64,000 nucleotides of DNA. Source: an uncultured Ruminococcus sp. Lineage in GTDB: Bacteria > Bacillota > Clostridia > Oscillospirales > Acutalibacteraceae. The position numbers and the translations under genes were made by a program. The DNA lies in NCBI GenBank assembly GCA_910585865.1, contig CAJUGO010000007.1, positions 21,921-85,920 of the forward strand, in the 5' to 3' direction. The stretch's first letter is position 1. Each line of letters begins with the position of its first letter. The notes under the pieces are model-generated. The model was given only the letters and a program-made list of their open reading frames with translations, was not told the DNA's origin and ran no database searches. This document shows, in pieces, positions 18,393 to 27,945 of the stretch.

Positions 18393-19483
18393 TGAGCTCA
18401 GAGTTAATCGGCAGAAGGATAAGCAAACTCAGGGATATTCTTAACTTTAATGATGAAGGTATTTTGCTTACAAATGATATTAACATAGGATATTTCAGCG
18501 GTTTTTTTCACAGTGAAGGATATCTTCTTGTAACGAGGGAAAGAACTGTTTTATTTGTTGATTTCAGATATTATGAGGCAGCACAAAATCATTCGTATAA
18601 CTGTGATGTACAGTGTTTTGCAAACTTTTTTTCTGATTTTTCATATACTTTAAAATTATATGGGATAAAGAATATCTTTTTTGAGATATCAGATTTAACT
18701 CTTGCAGAATATTTTCGGTTTAAGAATCATATGGAAGAAAATTCTGTTGAGTGCATAACATCGGATTTGATTGACAAAAAAATATCGGAAATCCGCAGTA
18801 TAAAAGATGATAAGGAGCTTGAAAAAATTTTAAAAGCTCAGCAAATTACAGAAGAGGCATATCTTGAAGTACTTAATTATTTAAAGCCCGGTGTATCAGA
18901 GCGGAAAATTGCAATTGAACTTGAATATCTTATTAAACTCAAAGGCGGATCGGGCATTTCTTTTGATCTTATTACCATAACCGGAAGTAAAACTTCGCTT
19001 CCGCATGGTGTTCCGTCGGATAATATTGTATGCGAAGGGGATTTGTTTACATTTGATATCGGATCAATATATGATGGGTATCACAGTGACACAACAAGAA
19101 CGGTTGCAGTAAGATATGCAGATGACGAAAAAAGAAAGGTTTATGATGTGGTTTTGAGAGCACAGCTTGAAGCCCTTAAAATAATTAGACCAGGTATTAA
19201 GTGCAGTGATGTTGACAAAACTGCAAGAGAAGTAATTGAGAATGAGGGATACGGTAAATTTTTTGGCCATTCGACTGGTCACGGTGTGGGACTTGATATT
19301 CATGAAGCACCTGCTGTTTCTTCAAAAAGCAGTATTGTTTTACAAGAGGGAATGGTTATTACAGATGAACCGGGAATTTATCTTCCCAATAAATTTGGTG
19401 TTAGAATAGAAGATATGATTTGTATCACAAAAGACGGATACAGGAACTTTGTTACTTTGCCAAAAGAACTTATTATCGTATAA
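18392..19483 (+). CDS. M24-family Xaa-Pro aminopeptidase
   Basis: The protein has a creatinase-like N-terminal domain and a pita-bread M24 catalytic domain. Metal ligands are visible: the two Asp in T-F-D-I-G-S-I-Y-D-G-Y-H-S-D-T-T-R-T, His in S-T-G-H-G-V-G-L, Glu in D-E-P-G-I-Y and Glu in R-I-E-D-M. It releases N-terminal residues ahead of proline. ATG 18392 is chosen because it overlaps the aroQ stop; a TTG lies one codon upstream. The aroQ-pepP-efp order is a classic Firmicute arrangement. Confidence 0.93.
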   Translation: MSSELIGRRISKLRDILNFNDEGILLTNDINIGYFSGFFHSEGYLLVTRERTVLFVDFRYYEAAQNHSYNCDVQCFANFFSDFSYTLKLYGIKNIFFEISDLTLAEYFRFKNHMEENSVECITSDLIDKKISEIRSIKDDKELEKILKAQQITEEAYLEVLNYLKPGVSERKIAIELEYLIKLKGGSGISFDLITITGSKTSLPHGVPSDNIVCEGDLFTFDIGSIYDGYHSDTTRTVAVRYADDEKRKVYDVVLRAQLEALKIIRPGIKCSDVDKTAREVIENEGYGKFFGHSTGHGVGLDIHEAPAVSSKSSIVLQEGMVITDEPGIYLPNKFGVRIEDMICITKDGYRNFVTLPKELIIV

Positions 19484-19489
19484 AAACTC

Positions 19490-19518
19490 TTGCTTTTTTT
19501 AATTTTTTTATGTATAAT
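19490..19518 (+). promoter_or_regulatory. Sigma-A-type promoter upstream of efp
   Basis: TTGCTT at 19490 and TATAAT at 19513 have a 17-base spacer rich in T. It starts right after the peptidase stop and lies 65 bases ahead of efp. Confidence 0.75.
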
Positions 19519-19582
19519 GTTATTTGATATATTACGGTATACTATTTTTCCGTATTAAAGTATAATTTAGGAGGTATTACTA

Positions 19583-20140
19583 ATGATATCAGCAGGTGAT
19601 TTCAGAAATGGAGTTACATTTGAAATGGATGGGCAGGTTGTATCTATCATTGAATTTCAGCATGTAAAGCCGGGTAAAGGTGCTGCGTTCGTTAGAACAA
19701 AAATCAGAAATGTTATTACTGGTGCAGTGGTTGAAAAGACTTTTAATCCTAATGACAAATATCCTACAGCTTTTATTGACAGAAAAGATATGGAGTACAG
19801 CTATTCTGATGGTGATCTTTATTTCTTTATGGATACTGAAACTTGGGAACAAATTCCGATTAATAAAAGTGTACTCGGAGACAATTTTAAATTTGTAAAA
19901 GAAAATATGGTTTGTAAAGTGCTTTCTTATAAGGGAAATGTTTTTGGAGTGGAACCTCCGAACTTTGTTGAACTTCAGGTTACAAAGACTGATCCCGGAT
20001 TTAAGGGAGATACAGCTACAAACGCTACAAAGCCTGCTACTCTTGAAACAGGTGCTGAAATTAAAGTTCCTCTCTTTATTGATGAGGGCGAGGTAATTCA
20101 GATTGATACAAGAACAGGCGAGTATATGGGCAGAGCATAA
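19583..20140 (+). CDS. efp: Translation elongation factor P
   Basis: EF-P rescues ribosomes stalled at polyproline. The N-terminal KOW-like domain carries [10 protein letters not shown], with Lys32 at the loop tip that enters the peptidyl-transferase centre. The C-terminal OB domains end with [14 protein letters not shown]. The 185 aa length is standard. AGGAGGT precedes ATG 19583. No modification enzyme for Lys32 is seen in the window. Confidence 0.97.
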   Translation: MISAGDFRNGVTFEMDGQVVSIIEFQHVKPGKGAAFVRTKIRNVITGAVVEKTFNPNDKYPTAFIDRKDMEYSYSDGDLYFFMDTETWEQIPINKSVLGDNFKFVKENMVCKVLSYKGNVFGVEPPNFVELQVTKTDPGFKGDTATNATKPATLETGAEIKVPLFIDEGEVIQIDTRTGEYMGRA

Positions 20141-20159
20141 TATCTGCAGGAGAGTTACT

Positions 20160-20621
20160 ATGAATTTAACTGAAAGAATATCTTATATCCGCGGCCTTTG
20201 TGATGGTTTGAAGCTTGATGATTCAAAGCCTGAGGTTAAGGTTATAAATGCTATTATTGAGCTTTTAGACGATATGGCTTTTTCTGTAAGTGATATGGAA
20301 GAGCTTTATGATGAATTAAGTGCACAGGTTGATGAAATAGATCAGGATTTAGCTGATGTTGAATCTGATGTTTATGATGATTGTGACTGCGATTGTTGTG
20401 ATTGTGACGACATTGATTTTGACGATGATGAAAATCCTTTTTATGAGGTTACCTGCGGAGCTTGCGGTCAGAAATTAAATGTTTCTGAAGATGTCTTGCT
20501 TGAAGGTGAAATTGAATGTCCCAACTGTGGTGAGATTCTTGAATTTGATTTTTCTGATTTATTTGATGAAAACGGTTGTTGCGATGAAAACTGTTCTTGC
20601 GGTGACTGTGCCGAAGAGTAA
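20160..20621 (+). CDS. CD1247-type N-terminal domain protein with C-terminal zinc-ribbon
   Basis: This 153 aa acidic protein recurs after efp in Clostridia. The N-terminal half (T-E-R-I-S-Y-I-R-G-L-C-D-G-L) is helical. A middle run alternates Asp and Cys (D-C-D-C-D-C-C-D-C-D-D), and C-G-A-C-G then C-P-N-C-G make a rubredoxin-like zinc ribbon. The end again has C-C-D-E-N-C-S-C-G-D-C. ATG 20160 with GGAGAG upstream is the start; a longer frame would lie inside efp. The function is unknown; metal binding is inferred from the cysteines. Confidence 0.8.
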   Translation: MNLTERISYIRGLCDGLKLDDSKPEVKVINAIIELLDDMAFSVSDMEELYDELSAQVDEIDQDLADVESDVYDDCDCDCCDCDDIDFDDDENPFYEVTCGACGQKLNVSEDVLLEGEIECPNCGEILEFDFSDLFDENGCCDENCSCGDCAEE

Positions 20622-20637
20622 TTTTAACAAATTTATG

Positions 20638-20670
20638 CCTCTCGTATAAAATATACGAGAGGTGTTTTTT
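20638..20670 (+). terminator. Hairpin with T-run touching the yunB start
   Basis: A perfect 11-bp stem (CCTCTCGTATA / TATACGAGAGG, 3-base loop) is followed by TGTTTTTT, which ends at the base before ATG 20671. It looks like a terminator for the efp unit. Its 3' arm holds GAGAGG, the only good ribosome-binding site for yunB. It may act as both. Confidence 0.75.
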
Positions 20671-21318
20671 ATGCTATACAGAAACCGCCGAAAAAAAAAG
20701 CACAGAAAATTAAAAAAGTTTATATTTTCAGTTTTAATAATTACTGCTGCAGTTATTGTGTTTTGTGAAGTTCATCTTTCTGATTTTAGACCTGAATACA
20801 TAAGAATACAAGCAGAAATACTCTCGGTAAATTCTGTATGCGATGCTGTAAATAATTCCTTAAAAAAATTTAATTACACATATGATGATATAGCTAAATT
20901 AGCTTTTTCTGAAGACGGCAGTGTTCAGGCAATTACTACCGATTCATTTAAAATAAATAACCTCAAAACTGAAATAACAAAATCTGTGCAAAAGGAAATT
21001 GCCAAAGTATATGATAATCAAATAGATATACCTATAGGTGCTTTTACAAATATAACTGTTCTTTCTAATATGGGGCCAAATATTCCCGTCAATTTCAACC
21101 TTACAGGCAGTTTTTCATCTGAAATTGTTAGTACTTTTGAGCAGGCAGGAATAAATCAAACTGTACATCATATAAGATTGATACTTACGTCAAAGATTAT
21201 GACTACATCTCTTGATTACTCGGGAAAAATTACATTTACAACGGATTTTGAAATTGCGCAGTCTGTTATAGTCGGCGATATTCCTAATTCTTACGGAAAT
21301 TTATACAGAACATATTAA
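20671..21318 (+). CDS. yunB: Sporulation protein YunB
   Basis: This 215 aa protein has a Lys/Arg-rich cytoplasmic start and one membrane segment (about residues 18-35). The extracytoplasmic domain ends in the family hallmark I-V-G-D-I-P-N-S-Y and contains F-K-I-N-N-L-K, I-P-I-G-A-F-T and G-P-N-I-P-V. YunB is a sigma-E-dependent sporulation protein in Bacillus subtilis. Its presence suggests the host can form spores or recently could. A GTG lies three codons upstream, but ATG 20671 has better ribosome-binding-site spacing. Confidence 0.85.
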   Translation: MLYRNRRKKKHRKLKKFIFSVLIITAAVIVFCEVHLSDFRPEYIRIQAEILSVNSVCDAVNNSLKKFNYTYDDIAKLAFSEDGSVQAITTDSFKINNLKTEITKSVQKEIAKVYDNQIDIPIGAFTNITVLSNMGPNIPVNFNLTGSFSSEIVSTFEQAGINQTVHHIRLILTSKIMTTSLDYSGKITFTTDFEIAQSVIVGDIPNSYGNLYRTY

Positions 21319-21341
21319 TTTTGAAAAGACTGTGAAAAATA

Positions 21342-21370
21342 TTGAAAAACCGTATATATTGTGTTATAAT
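21342..21370 (+). promoter_or_regulatory. Sigma-A-type promoter upstream of miaB
   Basis: TTGAAA at 21342 and TATAAT at 21365 have a 17-base spacer. It is the likely start of the miaB-mutS-mutL-miaA transcription unit. Confidence 0.8.
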
Positions 21371-21405
21371 GAAACAACTAATACAATGGGTTAGGAGGCA
21401 TTTGT

Positions 21406-22806
21406 TTGCCTGAAAGTATTGTTGTTTTTGAAAAACAGTCGGAGTATATGAGTTTAATAGCCGAAGTAATGGAAATTCGCAAACGAGGGGAGAGACCTCT
21501 TGCTTTTGTAAGAACATATGGATGTCAGCAAAATGTTGCCGACAGTGAAAAAATTAAAGGTATGCTTGCTCAGTCAGGCTTTGACTTTGCTGATTCACCT
21601 GAAGATGCAGATTTTATATTATTTAATACTTGTGCAGTGCGTGAACATGCAGAGGACAGAGTTTTCGGCAATGTGGGAGCATTAAAAAATATTAAACGCA
21701 AACATCCTCAAATTTTAATTGCTCTTTGCGGTTGTATGATGGAGCAGGAGCATGTTGCAAACAGAATTTATTCTAGTTTTCCGTTTGTGGGTCTTGTTTT
21801 TGGTACTCATTCACTCCATCATTTTCCTGAACTGATGTATAATTCTCTTGTGAATGGAAAAAGAATTTTTGAAAGAGACAATGATGACAATAATGTTTAC
21901 GAGGGATATCCAATAAGGCGTGATGGTACTTTCAAAGGTTGGCTGCCTATAATGTACGGATGTAATAATTTTTGTACATATTGTATTGTACCTTATGTAA
22001 GAGGCAGAGAAAGAAGCCGTGAAAAGAATGTCATAATAAGCGAAGCACGCGATATGATTGAAAGCGGTTTTAAAGATATTACTCTTCTTGGACAGAATGT
22101 TAACTCCTATGGCAAGGGATTAAGTGATGGGGTGAATTTTTCTAAGCTTTTGAGAGAGATTGACTCGATAGACGGTGATTATTGGATAAGATTTATGACT
22201 TCCCATCCAAAGGATTGTTCAAAGGAACTTATTGATACAATTGCGTCTGGAAAGCATATAAGTACTCATCTTCATTTGCCTTTTCAAAGTGGTTCCGACA
22301 GAATTCTCAAGGCAATGAATCGTCATTATGATCGTAAAAAATATTTGGAAATTGTGAATTATGCCAAGGAAAAAATTGATGGGTTATCGCTAACAAGTGA
22401 TATAATTGTTGGTTTCCCGGGAGAGACATATGAAGATTTTAAAGAAACACTTTCACTCATCAGAGAGGTTGAGTTTACATCGCTGTTTACTTTTATCTTT
22501 TCACCCAGAGTTGGTACTCCTGCTGAAAAAATGCTTGATCCGATATCTGCTGAAGAAAAATCAAAATGGTTTAGAGAGTTATTGGATGTTCAGGAAGAAA
22601 TTGCAGCAAAAAGATGCTCGTCAATGGTAGGTAAAACAGAAAAAGTTTTGATTGAAGGGGAAACAGGCAAGAGCGATGAATTATGTGGTCGTACAAGCGG
22701 AAACATAATAGTAGAGTTAACTGCACCGAAAGAACTAATCGGTACTTTTCAAAACGTTAAAATAACAAAAGCACGCAATTGGATTCTTAAAGGAGAACTT
22801 GCGTGA
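21406..22806 (+). CDS. miaB: tRNA-2-methylthio-N6-dimethylallyladenosine synthase MiaB
   Basis: MiaB adds a methylthio group to i6A37 of tRNAs. The auxiliary cluster cysteines are Cys40 (Y-G-C-Q-Q-N), Cys76 (N-T-C-A-V-R) and Cys110 (C-G-C-M). The radical SAM triad is Cys186, Cys190 and Cys193 in G-C-N-N-F-C-T-Y-C. A TRAM domain is at the C-terminus. TTG 21406 follows AGGAGG. MiaA, which makes its substrate i6A, is encoded downstream in the same run, so the two steps of the modification are linked. Confidence 0.96.
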   Translation: MPESIVVFEKQSEYMSLIAEVMEIRKRGERPLAFVRTYGCQQNVADSEKIKGMLAQSGFDFADSPEDADFILFNTCAVREHAEDRVFGNVGALKNIKRKHPQILIALCGCMMEQEHVANRIYSSFPFVGLVFGTHSLHHFPELMYNSLVNGKRIFERDNDDNNVYEGYPIRRDGTFKGWLPIMYGCNNFCTYCIVPYVRGRERSREKNVIISEARDMIESGFKDITLLGQNVNSYGKGLSDGVNFSKLLREIDSIDGDYWIRFMTSHPKDCSKELIDTIASGKHISTHLHLPFQSGSDRILKAMNRHYDRKKYLEIVNYAKEKIDGLSLTSDIIVGFPGETYEDFKETLSLIREVEFTSLFTFIFSPRVGTPAEKMLDPISAEEKSKWFRELLDVQEEIAAKRCSSMVGKTEKVLIEGETGKSDELCGRTSGNIIVELTAPKELIGTFQNVKITKARNWILKGELA

Positions 22807-22827
22807 TTAAAATTGGAGGAATATAAA

Positions 22828-23235
22828 ATGGATATTATTTCACAGGCTAGAGAACTTGGAAAACTAATTCAACAGGAAGAATCTTATCTTGCATTACAGT
22901 CTGCACAGTCAAATGCTGATGCAGATATAGAGCTTCAGCGTCTTATAGGTGATTTTAATTTAAAAAGAATGTCAATTAATAATGAGGCTTCCAAGAAAGA
23001 CAGAGATCAGGAGAAGCTTTCGCAGCTCAACACTGAAATGAGAGAGGTTTATTCTCAAATAATGTCAAATGAAAATATGATTGCCTATAATGAAGCTAAG
23101 GAAAAGTTTGATGTATTGGCAAACAGGGTGCTCGCTATTGTTCAGCAATCTGCTGAAGGCGCTGATCCTGAAACTGCTGATTATACACAGTCGTCATGTT
23201 CAGGCAGCTGTTCAACCTGCGGCGGATGCGGCTAA
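22828..23235 (+). CDS. YlbF/YmcA-family protein with Cys-rich tail
   Basis: This 135 aa helical protein has the YlbF/com_ylbF fold signature (A-R-E-L-G-K-L-I-Q-Q-E-E, later Y-N-E-A-K-E-K-F-D). In Bacillus, YlbF, YmcA and YaaT form the Y-complex that carries Fe-S clusters and influences RNase Y. The last residues (C-S-G-S-C-S-T-C-G-G-C-G) hold five cysteines, fit for metal or cluster binding. ATG 22828 follows GGAGG. The Y-complex role in this organism is inference. Confidence 0.82.
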   Translation: MDIISQARELGKLIQQEESYLALQSAQSNADADIELQRLIGDFNLKRMSINNEASKKDRDQEKLSQLNTEMREVYSQIMSNENMIAYNEAKEKFDVLANRVLAIVQQSAEGADPETADYTQSSCSGSCSTCGGCG

Positions 23236-23273
23236 ATATATTATTTTTTAATTAAGGTTTAGGATGTGAAAAC

Positions 23274-25862
23274 ATGGCAGAGTTATCTCCGATGATGCAA
23301 CAGTATTTTAAAATTAAAGAAGAAAACAAAGACAGCATTTTGTTTTTCCGACTTGGAGATTTCTATGAAATGTTTTATGATGATGCTAAACTTGCATCAA
23401 AAGAGCTTGAGCTTACATTAACAGGAAGAGACTGTGGGCAGGATGAGCGTGCACCTATGTGCGGAGTGCCATTTCATAGTTGTGAGGGCTATATTGCTCG
23501 GCTTGTTGCAAAGGGATATAAAGTTGCAATATGCGAACAGACAGAAAATCCTGCTACTGCAAAAGGTCTTGTAAAAAGAGATATTATCCGTGTAATTACT
23601 CCGGGCACAGTTATGGAAACAAGCATGCTGGACGAGAGTAAGAATAATTATATATGCTGTATGTTTTCAAAAAGTAATGTGATAGGATTATGCTTCTGTG
23701 ATATTTCTACAGGAGAATTATATGCTACAGAAATAAAAGGCAAGGATTGCTATAATATTCTTACAAGCCAGCTTTCAAGCTATAATCCGCGTGAAATTTT
23801 GCTAGGCGGAGATATTGTAAAACTTAAAGACTTACCAAAATTCATTAAAACTAAACTTTCAGCTGGAGTGGAAATGCTGGAAGATGAGAAATTTAATATA
23901 GAACAGTGTACGGATATTATGAAAACTCAGTTTTCAAAAGATTACACTACAGTAGTTGATAAACCTGTTGTTGTTTCAGCAATCGGTGCTTTAATTTTAT
24001 ATTTAAAGGATACACAGAAAAGTGGTCTGGAACGTATTAATCATATTGAGATTTATAAAGAAAACCAGTATATGCGTCTTGATTACAACACCCAGCGAAA
24101 TCTGGAACTTACTCAAACCATGCTTTCTAAGGACAAGCGCGGTTCGCTTTTGTGGGTTATTGATAAAACTAAAACTGCTATGGGCAAACGTCTTATGCGT
24201 TCTTGGCTGGAGCATCCTTTATTAAATATAACTTTAATAAATAACCGTCAAAGTGCGGTTGAAGAGCTTGTAAACAATACTGTGCTTCGTCTTGAAATTA
24301 CCGATGAAATAAACGGAATTTTCGATATAGAAAGGCTTATGACGCGAATAGTATACGGCTCCGCTAATGCTAGGGATTTACGTTCTTTGTGCGCTGCTAT
24401 TGACAGATTGCCAAGGATTTCTGATTTAATAAGTGATTGTAAATCTACTTATTTAAAGCAAATATACAAAAATACCGACAAGCTTGAAGATATATTTAGT
24501 TTAATAGATTCTTCAATTGTTGAAGAACCTCCCTTCACGATAAGAGAAGGAGGAATGATAAAACAAGGTTATAATGATGAACTTGATTCTGTAACGAATG
24601 ACATGAACAATTCCAAGGAGATTCTTGCTAAAATTGAGTCAGAACAGCGTGAAGTTACAGGAATACCAAAATTAAAGGTAGGATATAACAGGGTGTTCGG
24701 TTACTATATCGAAGTATCCAATTCTTATAAATCGCTTGTACCTGATACATATATTCGCAAGCAGACTTTAACAAATTGTGAAAGATATATTACGCAGGAG
24801 TTAAAAGAAGTTGAAGGAAGAATACTTGGTGCAAAGGACAGATCAGTAGCGCTTGAATATTCGTTGTTTGATAGTATAAGAAAAACAGTTGCAGACAACC
24901 TTGAAAGAATTCAAATTACAGCAAAGGCTGTTGCAAACCTTGATGTTATAACTTCTCTTGCAAATGTTGCGTCGGACAACAGATATATTCGTCCGGACGT
25001 TAACCTTTCAACAGCAATCAGAATTAAAGATTCAAGACATCCTGTAGTTGAGTCTTTGCTTAACGACGCACCATTTGTACCAAATGATGTAAATCTTGAT
25101 TCAAATAGCGATAGAGTAGCAATTATCACAGGTCCCAATATGGCGGGTAAGTCAACATATATGAGACAAATTGCCCTGATTGTTCTTATGGCTCAAATCG
25201 GCAGTTTTGTACCTGCATCATCAGCTGAAATAGGTATTGTCGACAGTATATTTACAAGAGTTGGCGCATCAGACGATTTATCGTCTGGTCAGTCAACATT
25301 TATGGTTGAAATGAGCGAGGTTGCAAATATTATAAAAAATGCAACTTCAAAAAGTTTACTTATTCTTGATGAAATAGGCAGAGGTACTTCAACTTTTGAC
25401 GGTATGAGCATTGCAAGAGCTGTTTTGGAATTTTGTGCAGATAAGAAAAAGTTGGGTGCAAAAACTTTATTTGCAACTCACTATCATGAGCTTACCGTTA
25501 TGGAGGATTTGCTTGACGGCGTTAAAAATTATAATATAGCTGTTAAAAAACGCGGTGATGATATTACATTTCTTCGCAGAATTGTTGCGGGAGGAGCCGA
25601 TGACAGTTACGGTATTGAAGTGGCAAAGCTTGCCGGAATACCGCAGTCAGTAATATCACGTGCGAAAGAAATTCTTTACGATTTGGAAAATGGTAAGAAC
25701 AGTGATCATAAAAATGTTAAAACACAGCATGAAGATATGCAGCTGTCTCTTTTGAACAATGCTGCAAATCCTATTATAGAAAAACTTAAAGACGCTGATA
25801 TTAATACATTAACTCCTATTGAGGCAATGAACTTGCTTTATGAACTTAAGAGTATGATATAG
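23274..25862 (+). CDS. mutS: DNA mismatch repair protein MutS
   Basis: MutS recognises mismatches. The N-terminal mismatch-reading motif G-D-F-Y-E-M-F holds the stacking Phe and Glu. The C-terminal ABC ATPase has Walker A G-P-N-M-A-G-K-S-T at residues 620-628, Walker B L-I-L-D-E-I-G-R-G-T-S-T and the T-H-Y-H-E-L His switch. The 862 aa length is normal. mutL follows after 28 bases. Confidence 0.98.
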   Translation: MAELSPMMQQYFKIKEENKDSILFFRLGDFYEMFYDDAKLASKELELTLTGRDCGQDERAPMCGVPFHSCEGYIARLVAKGYKVAICEQTENPATAKGLVKRDIIRVITPGTVMETSMLDESKNNYICCMFSKSNVIGLCFCDISTGELYATEIKGKDCYNILTSQLSSYNPREILLGGDIVKLKDLPKFIKTKLSAGVEMLEDEKFNIEQCTDIMKTQFSKDYTTVVDKPVVVSAIGALILYLKDTQKSGLERINHIEIYKENQYMRLDYNTQRNLELTQTMLSKDKRGSLLWVIDKTKTAMGKRLMRSWLEHPLLNITLINNRQSAVEELVNNTVLRLEITDEINGIFDIERLMTRIVYGSANARDLRSLCAAIDRLPRISDLISDCKSTYLKQIYKNTDKLEDIFSLIDSSIVEEPPFTIREGGMIKQGYNDELDSVTNDMNNSKEILAKIESEQREVTGIPKLKVGYNRVFGYYIEVSNSYKSLVPDTYIRKQTLTNCERYITQELKEVEGRILGAKDRSVALEYSLFDSIRKTVADNLERIQITAKAVANLDVITSLANVASDNRYIRPDVNLSTAIRIKDSRHPVVESLLNDAPFVPNDVNLDSNSDRVAIITGPNMAGKSTYMRQIALIVLMAQIGSFVPASSAEIGIVDSIFTRVGASDDLSSGQSTFMVEMSEVANIIKNATSKSLLILDEIGRGTSTFDGMSIARAVLEFCADKKKLGAKTLFATHYHELTVMEDLLDGVKNYNIAVKKRGDDITFLRRIVAGGADDSYGIEVAKLAGIPQSVISRAKEILYDLENGKNSDHKNVKTQHEDMQLSLLNNAANPIIEKLKDADINTLTPIEAMNLLYELKSMI

Positions 25863-25890
25863 ATAAAGTTAATTTAAGGAGGTGGCATAA

Positions 25891-27945
25891 ATGGGTGTAA
25901 TTAATGTTCTTGATAAGCATGTTGCAGAGCTTATTGCAGCAGGCGAGGTTGTCGAGCGGCCTGCTTCGGTAATAAAAGAATTGATAGAAAATTCTATAGA
26001 TGCAGGGGCGAAGAGCATAACTGTTGAAATTAAAAACGGCGGAACTACATTTATGCGTGTCACTGACGACGGATGCGGAATATATAAAGATGATATAAAA
26101 ATTGCTTTTTTGAGACACGCTACAAGTAAAGTTAAGGTTGAAAATGATCTTGAAAGTATTTCAACACTTGGTTTTAGGGGAGAAGCTTTGGCTTCAATAT
26201 GTGCTGTTTCCAGATTACAGCTGATAACCAAAAATCAAAATGAAGAAAACGGTACTTGTTATGTAATTGAAGGCGGAACAGAAGTATTATTTGATGATGC
26301 AGGATGTCCGTCAGGAACAACTTTTATAATCAGAGATTTATTTTATAATATTCCGGCAAGGGCAAAATTTTTAAAAAAGGATATTTCAGAAGGAAACGCT
26401 GTTTCAAATATTATTGATAAAACTGCACTTTCACATCCGGAAATTTCTTTTACATATATCAGAGACGGAAAACAAGTTTTGAAAACTTTTGGCGATGGGA
26501 AGTTGATTTCTGTAATCTATTCTGTTTTTGGAAAAGATTTTGCTAATGGATTAATTCCGGTTGATTATCAGCTGGATGCAATTAAAGTACACGGATATAT
26601 TTCAAAACCTGAACATACGCGTCCTAACAGAAATATGCAAAATTTCTTTATTAATGGAAGATATATAAAATCGCGCACTGCAATGGCTGCACTGGAGGAG
26701 GCATTTAAAGGTTCAATAATGGTCGGCAAATTACCGTCATGTGTACTTAATATTGATTTGCCTTGTGATATCATTGATGTAAATGTACACCCTTCAAAGC
26801 TTGAAGTAAGATTTATTAACGAGAGACCTGTTTTTGATGCTGTATATCATGCTGTAAAATCTTCTCTGATGAAAAATGATAAAAGAAAATCAGCTTCTTT
26901 TAAATCAAATATACCATTTGATAACAGCAATAAGTTTAATCCGTTTCATAATGCACCGGCAATTCTTAACAACTCAGAGTCAATTAAACATAAAGTGCAT
27001 TCATCTGCACAAATTTCTGACAAAGAAAATAAAACAAAAAAGACTGACGATTTTAATCCTTTTGCCGATATAAGTTTTAATAATGCAATTGATAATAATG
27101 ATATAAAAACTAAAATCTCTAATATTGATATAGATAATGTGAAATTAGCTGATACCTCAAATCCTTTTGAAATATTTACTCAAAAAGCAGTGAACAATGC
27201 AAAAAAGGAAGAAAGTTTTAATTCAAAGATTAAGAACAATATTGGCGATTCTACTCCTTTAAAAAAAGATTTCGAGGATTTTGTTGAAGTTAAGTCTGAT
27301 AATGAAAATATAGAAGTTATAGCAGAAGATATAGATATTACGAAAAAAGAACCTGTATTAATTACCCAAAATGATATTAGTATTAAATATATTGGAGAAG
27401 TGTTTAATACTTACATAATAGCAGAAAAGAATAATAAAGAAGTTCTTTTAATTGACAAGCATGCTGCTCATGAACGTATAATTTATGAAAAGCTTAAGGC
27501 GGAAAAGGCAGATTCTTATTCCCAGCTGTTGTTGCAGCCTATAACTGTTACACTAGGAAAAAGTGAGTATGATGCTGCGATAAACAATATTAATATGTTT
27601 TTAGATTGCGGATTTGAAGTTGAGGATTTCGGAAACAGCTCCGTTATTGTAAGAGCAGCGCCTCATTACATTGCTGCTCCAGAAATCTCAGACTGTATTG
27701 CTGAAATGGCTGATTATATTGCTCAGGGAAAGAATGATATTTATACTGAAAAAATGGATTGGTTTTATCATAATGTATCATGCCGTTCTGCTATAAAAGC
27801 CGGGAATAGGAGCACACCGCAGGAGCTTATTGAGATTGTCAAACATCTTGAGGAAAATCCTCAGATAAGATACTGCCCTCACGGCAGACCGATTTGCATA
27901 GTTTTAACTAAAAATGAAATAGAAAAACAGTTTGGCAGGGCGTGA
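25891..27945 (+). CDS. mutL: DNA mismatch repair protein MutL
   Basis: The GHKL ATPase domain shows E-L-I-E-N-S-I-D-A-G, D-D-G-C-G-I, F-L-R-H-A-T-S-K and G-F-R-G-E-A-L. An Asn/Lys/Asp-rich linker (about residues 335-490) joins it to the C-terminal endonuclease domain. That domain has D-K-H-A-A-H-E-R-I-I-Y-E where many MutL read D-Q-H-A; the Asp, His and Glu positions are kept. C-P-H-G-R-P and a C-terminal E-K-Q-F-G-R (QFGR-type) follow. It probably nicks DNA itself, as expected in a bacterium lacking MutH. A strong GGAGGTGG precedes the ATG. Confidence 0.97.
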   Translation: MGVINVLDKHVAELIAAGEVVERPASVIKELIENSIDAGAKSITVEIKNGGTTFMRVTDDGCGIYKDDIKIAFLRHATSKVKVENDLESISTLGFRGEALASICAVSRLQLITKNQNEENGTCYVIEGGTEVLFDDAGCPSGTTFIIRDLFYNIPARAKFLKKDISEGNAVSNIIDKTALSHPEISFTYIRDGKQVLKTFGDGKLISVIYSVFGKDFANGLIPVDYQLDAIKVHGYISKPEHTRPNRNMQNFFINGRYIKSRTAMAALEEAFKGSIMVGKLPSCVLNIDLPCDIIDVNVHPSKLEVRFINERPVFDAVYHAVKSSLMKNDKRKSASFKSNIPFDNSNKFNPFHNAPAILNNSESIKHKVHSSAQISDKENKTKKTDDFNPFADISFNNAIDNNDIKTKISNIDIDNVKLADTSNPFEIFTQKAVNNAKKEESFNSKIKNNIGDSTPLKKDFEDFVEVKSDNENIEVIAEDIDITKKEPVLITQNDISIKYIGEVFNTYIIAEKNNKEVLLIDKHAAHERIIYEKLKAEKADSYSQLLLQPITVTLGKSEYDAAINNINMFLDCGFEVEDFGNSSVIVRAAPHYIAAPEISDCIAEMADYIAQGKNDIYTEKMDWFYHNVSCRSAIKAGNRSTPQELIEIVKHLEENPQIRYCPHGRPICIVLTKNEIEKQFGRA

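Noticed and set aside
25869..26231. 120-codon minus-strand open frame
   Set aside because: Opposite the conserved ATPase domain of mutL, no independent signals.
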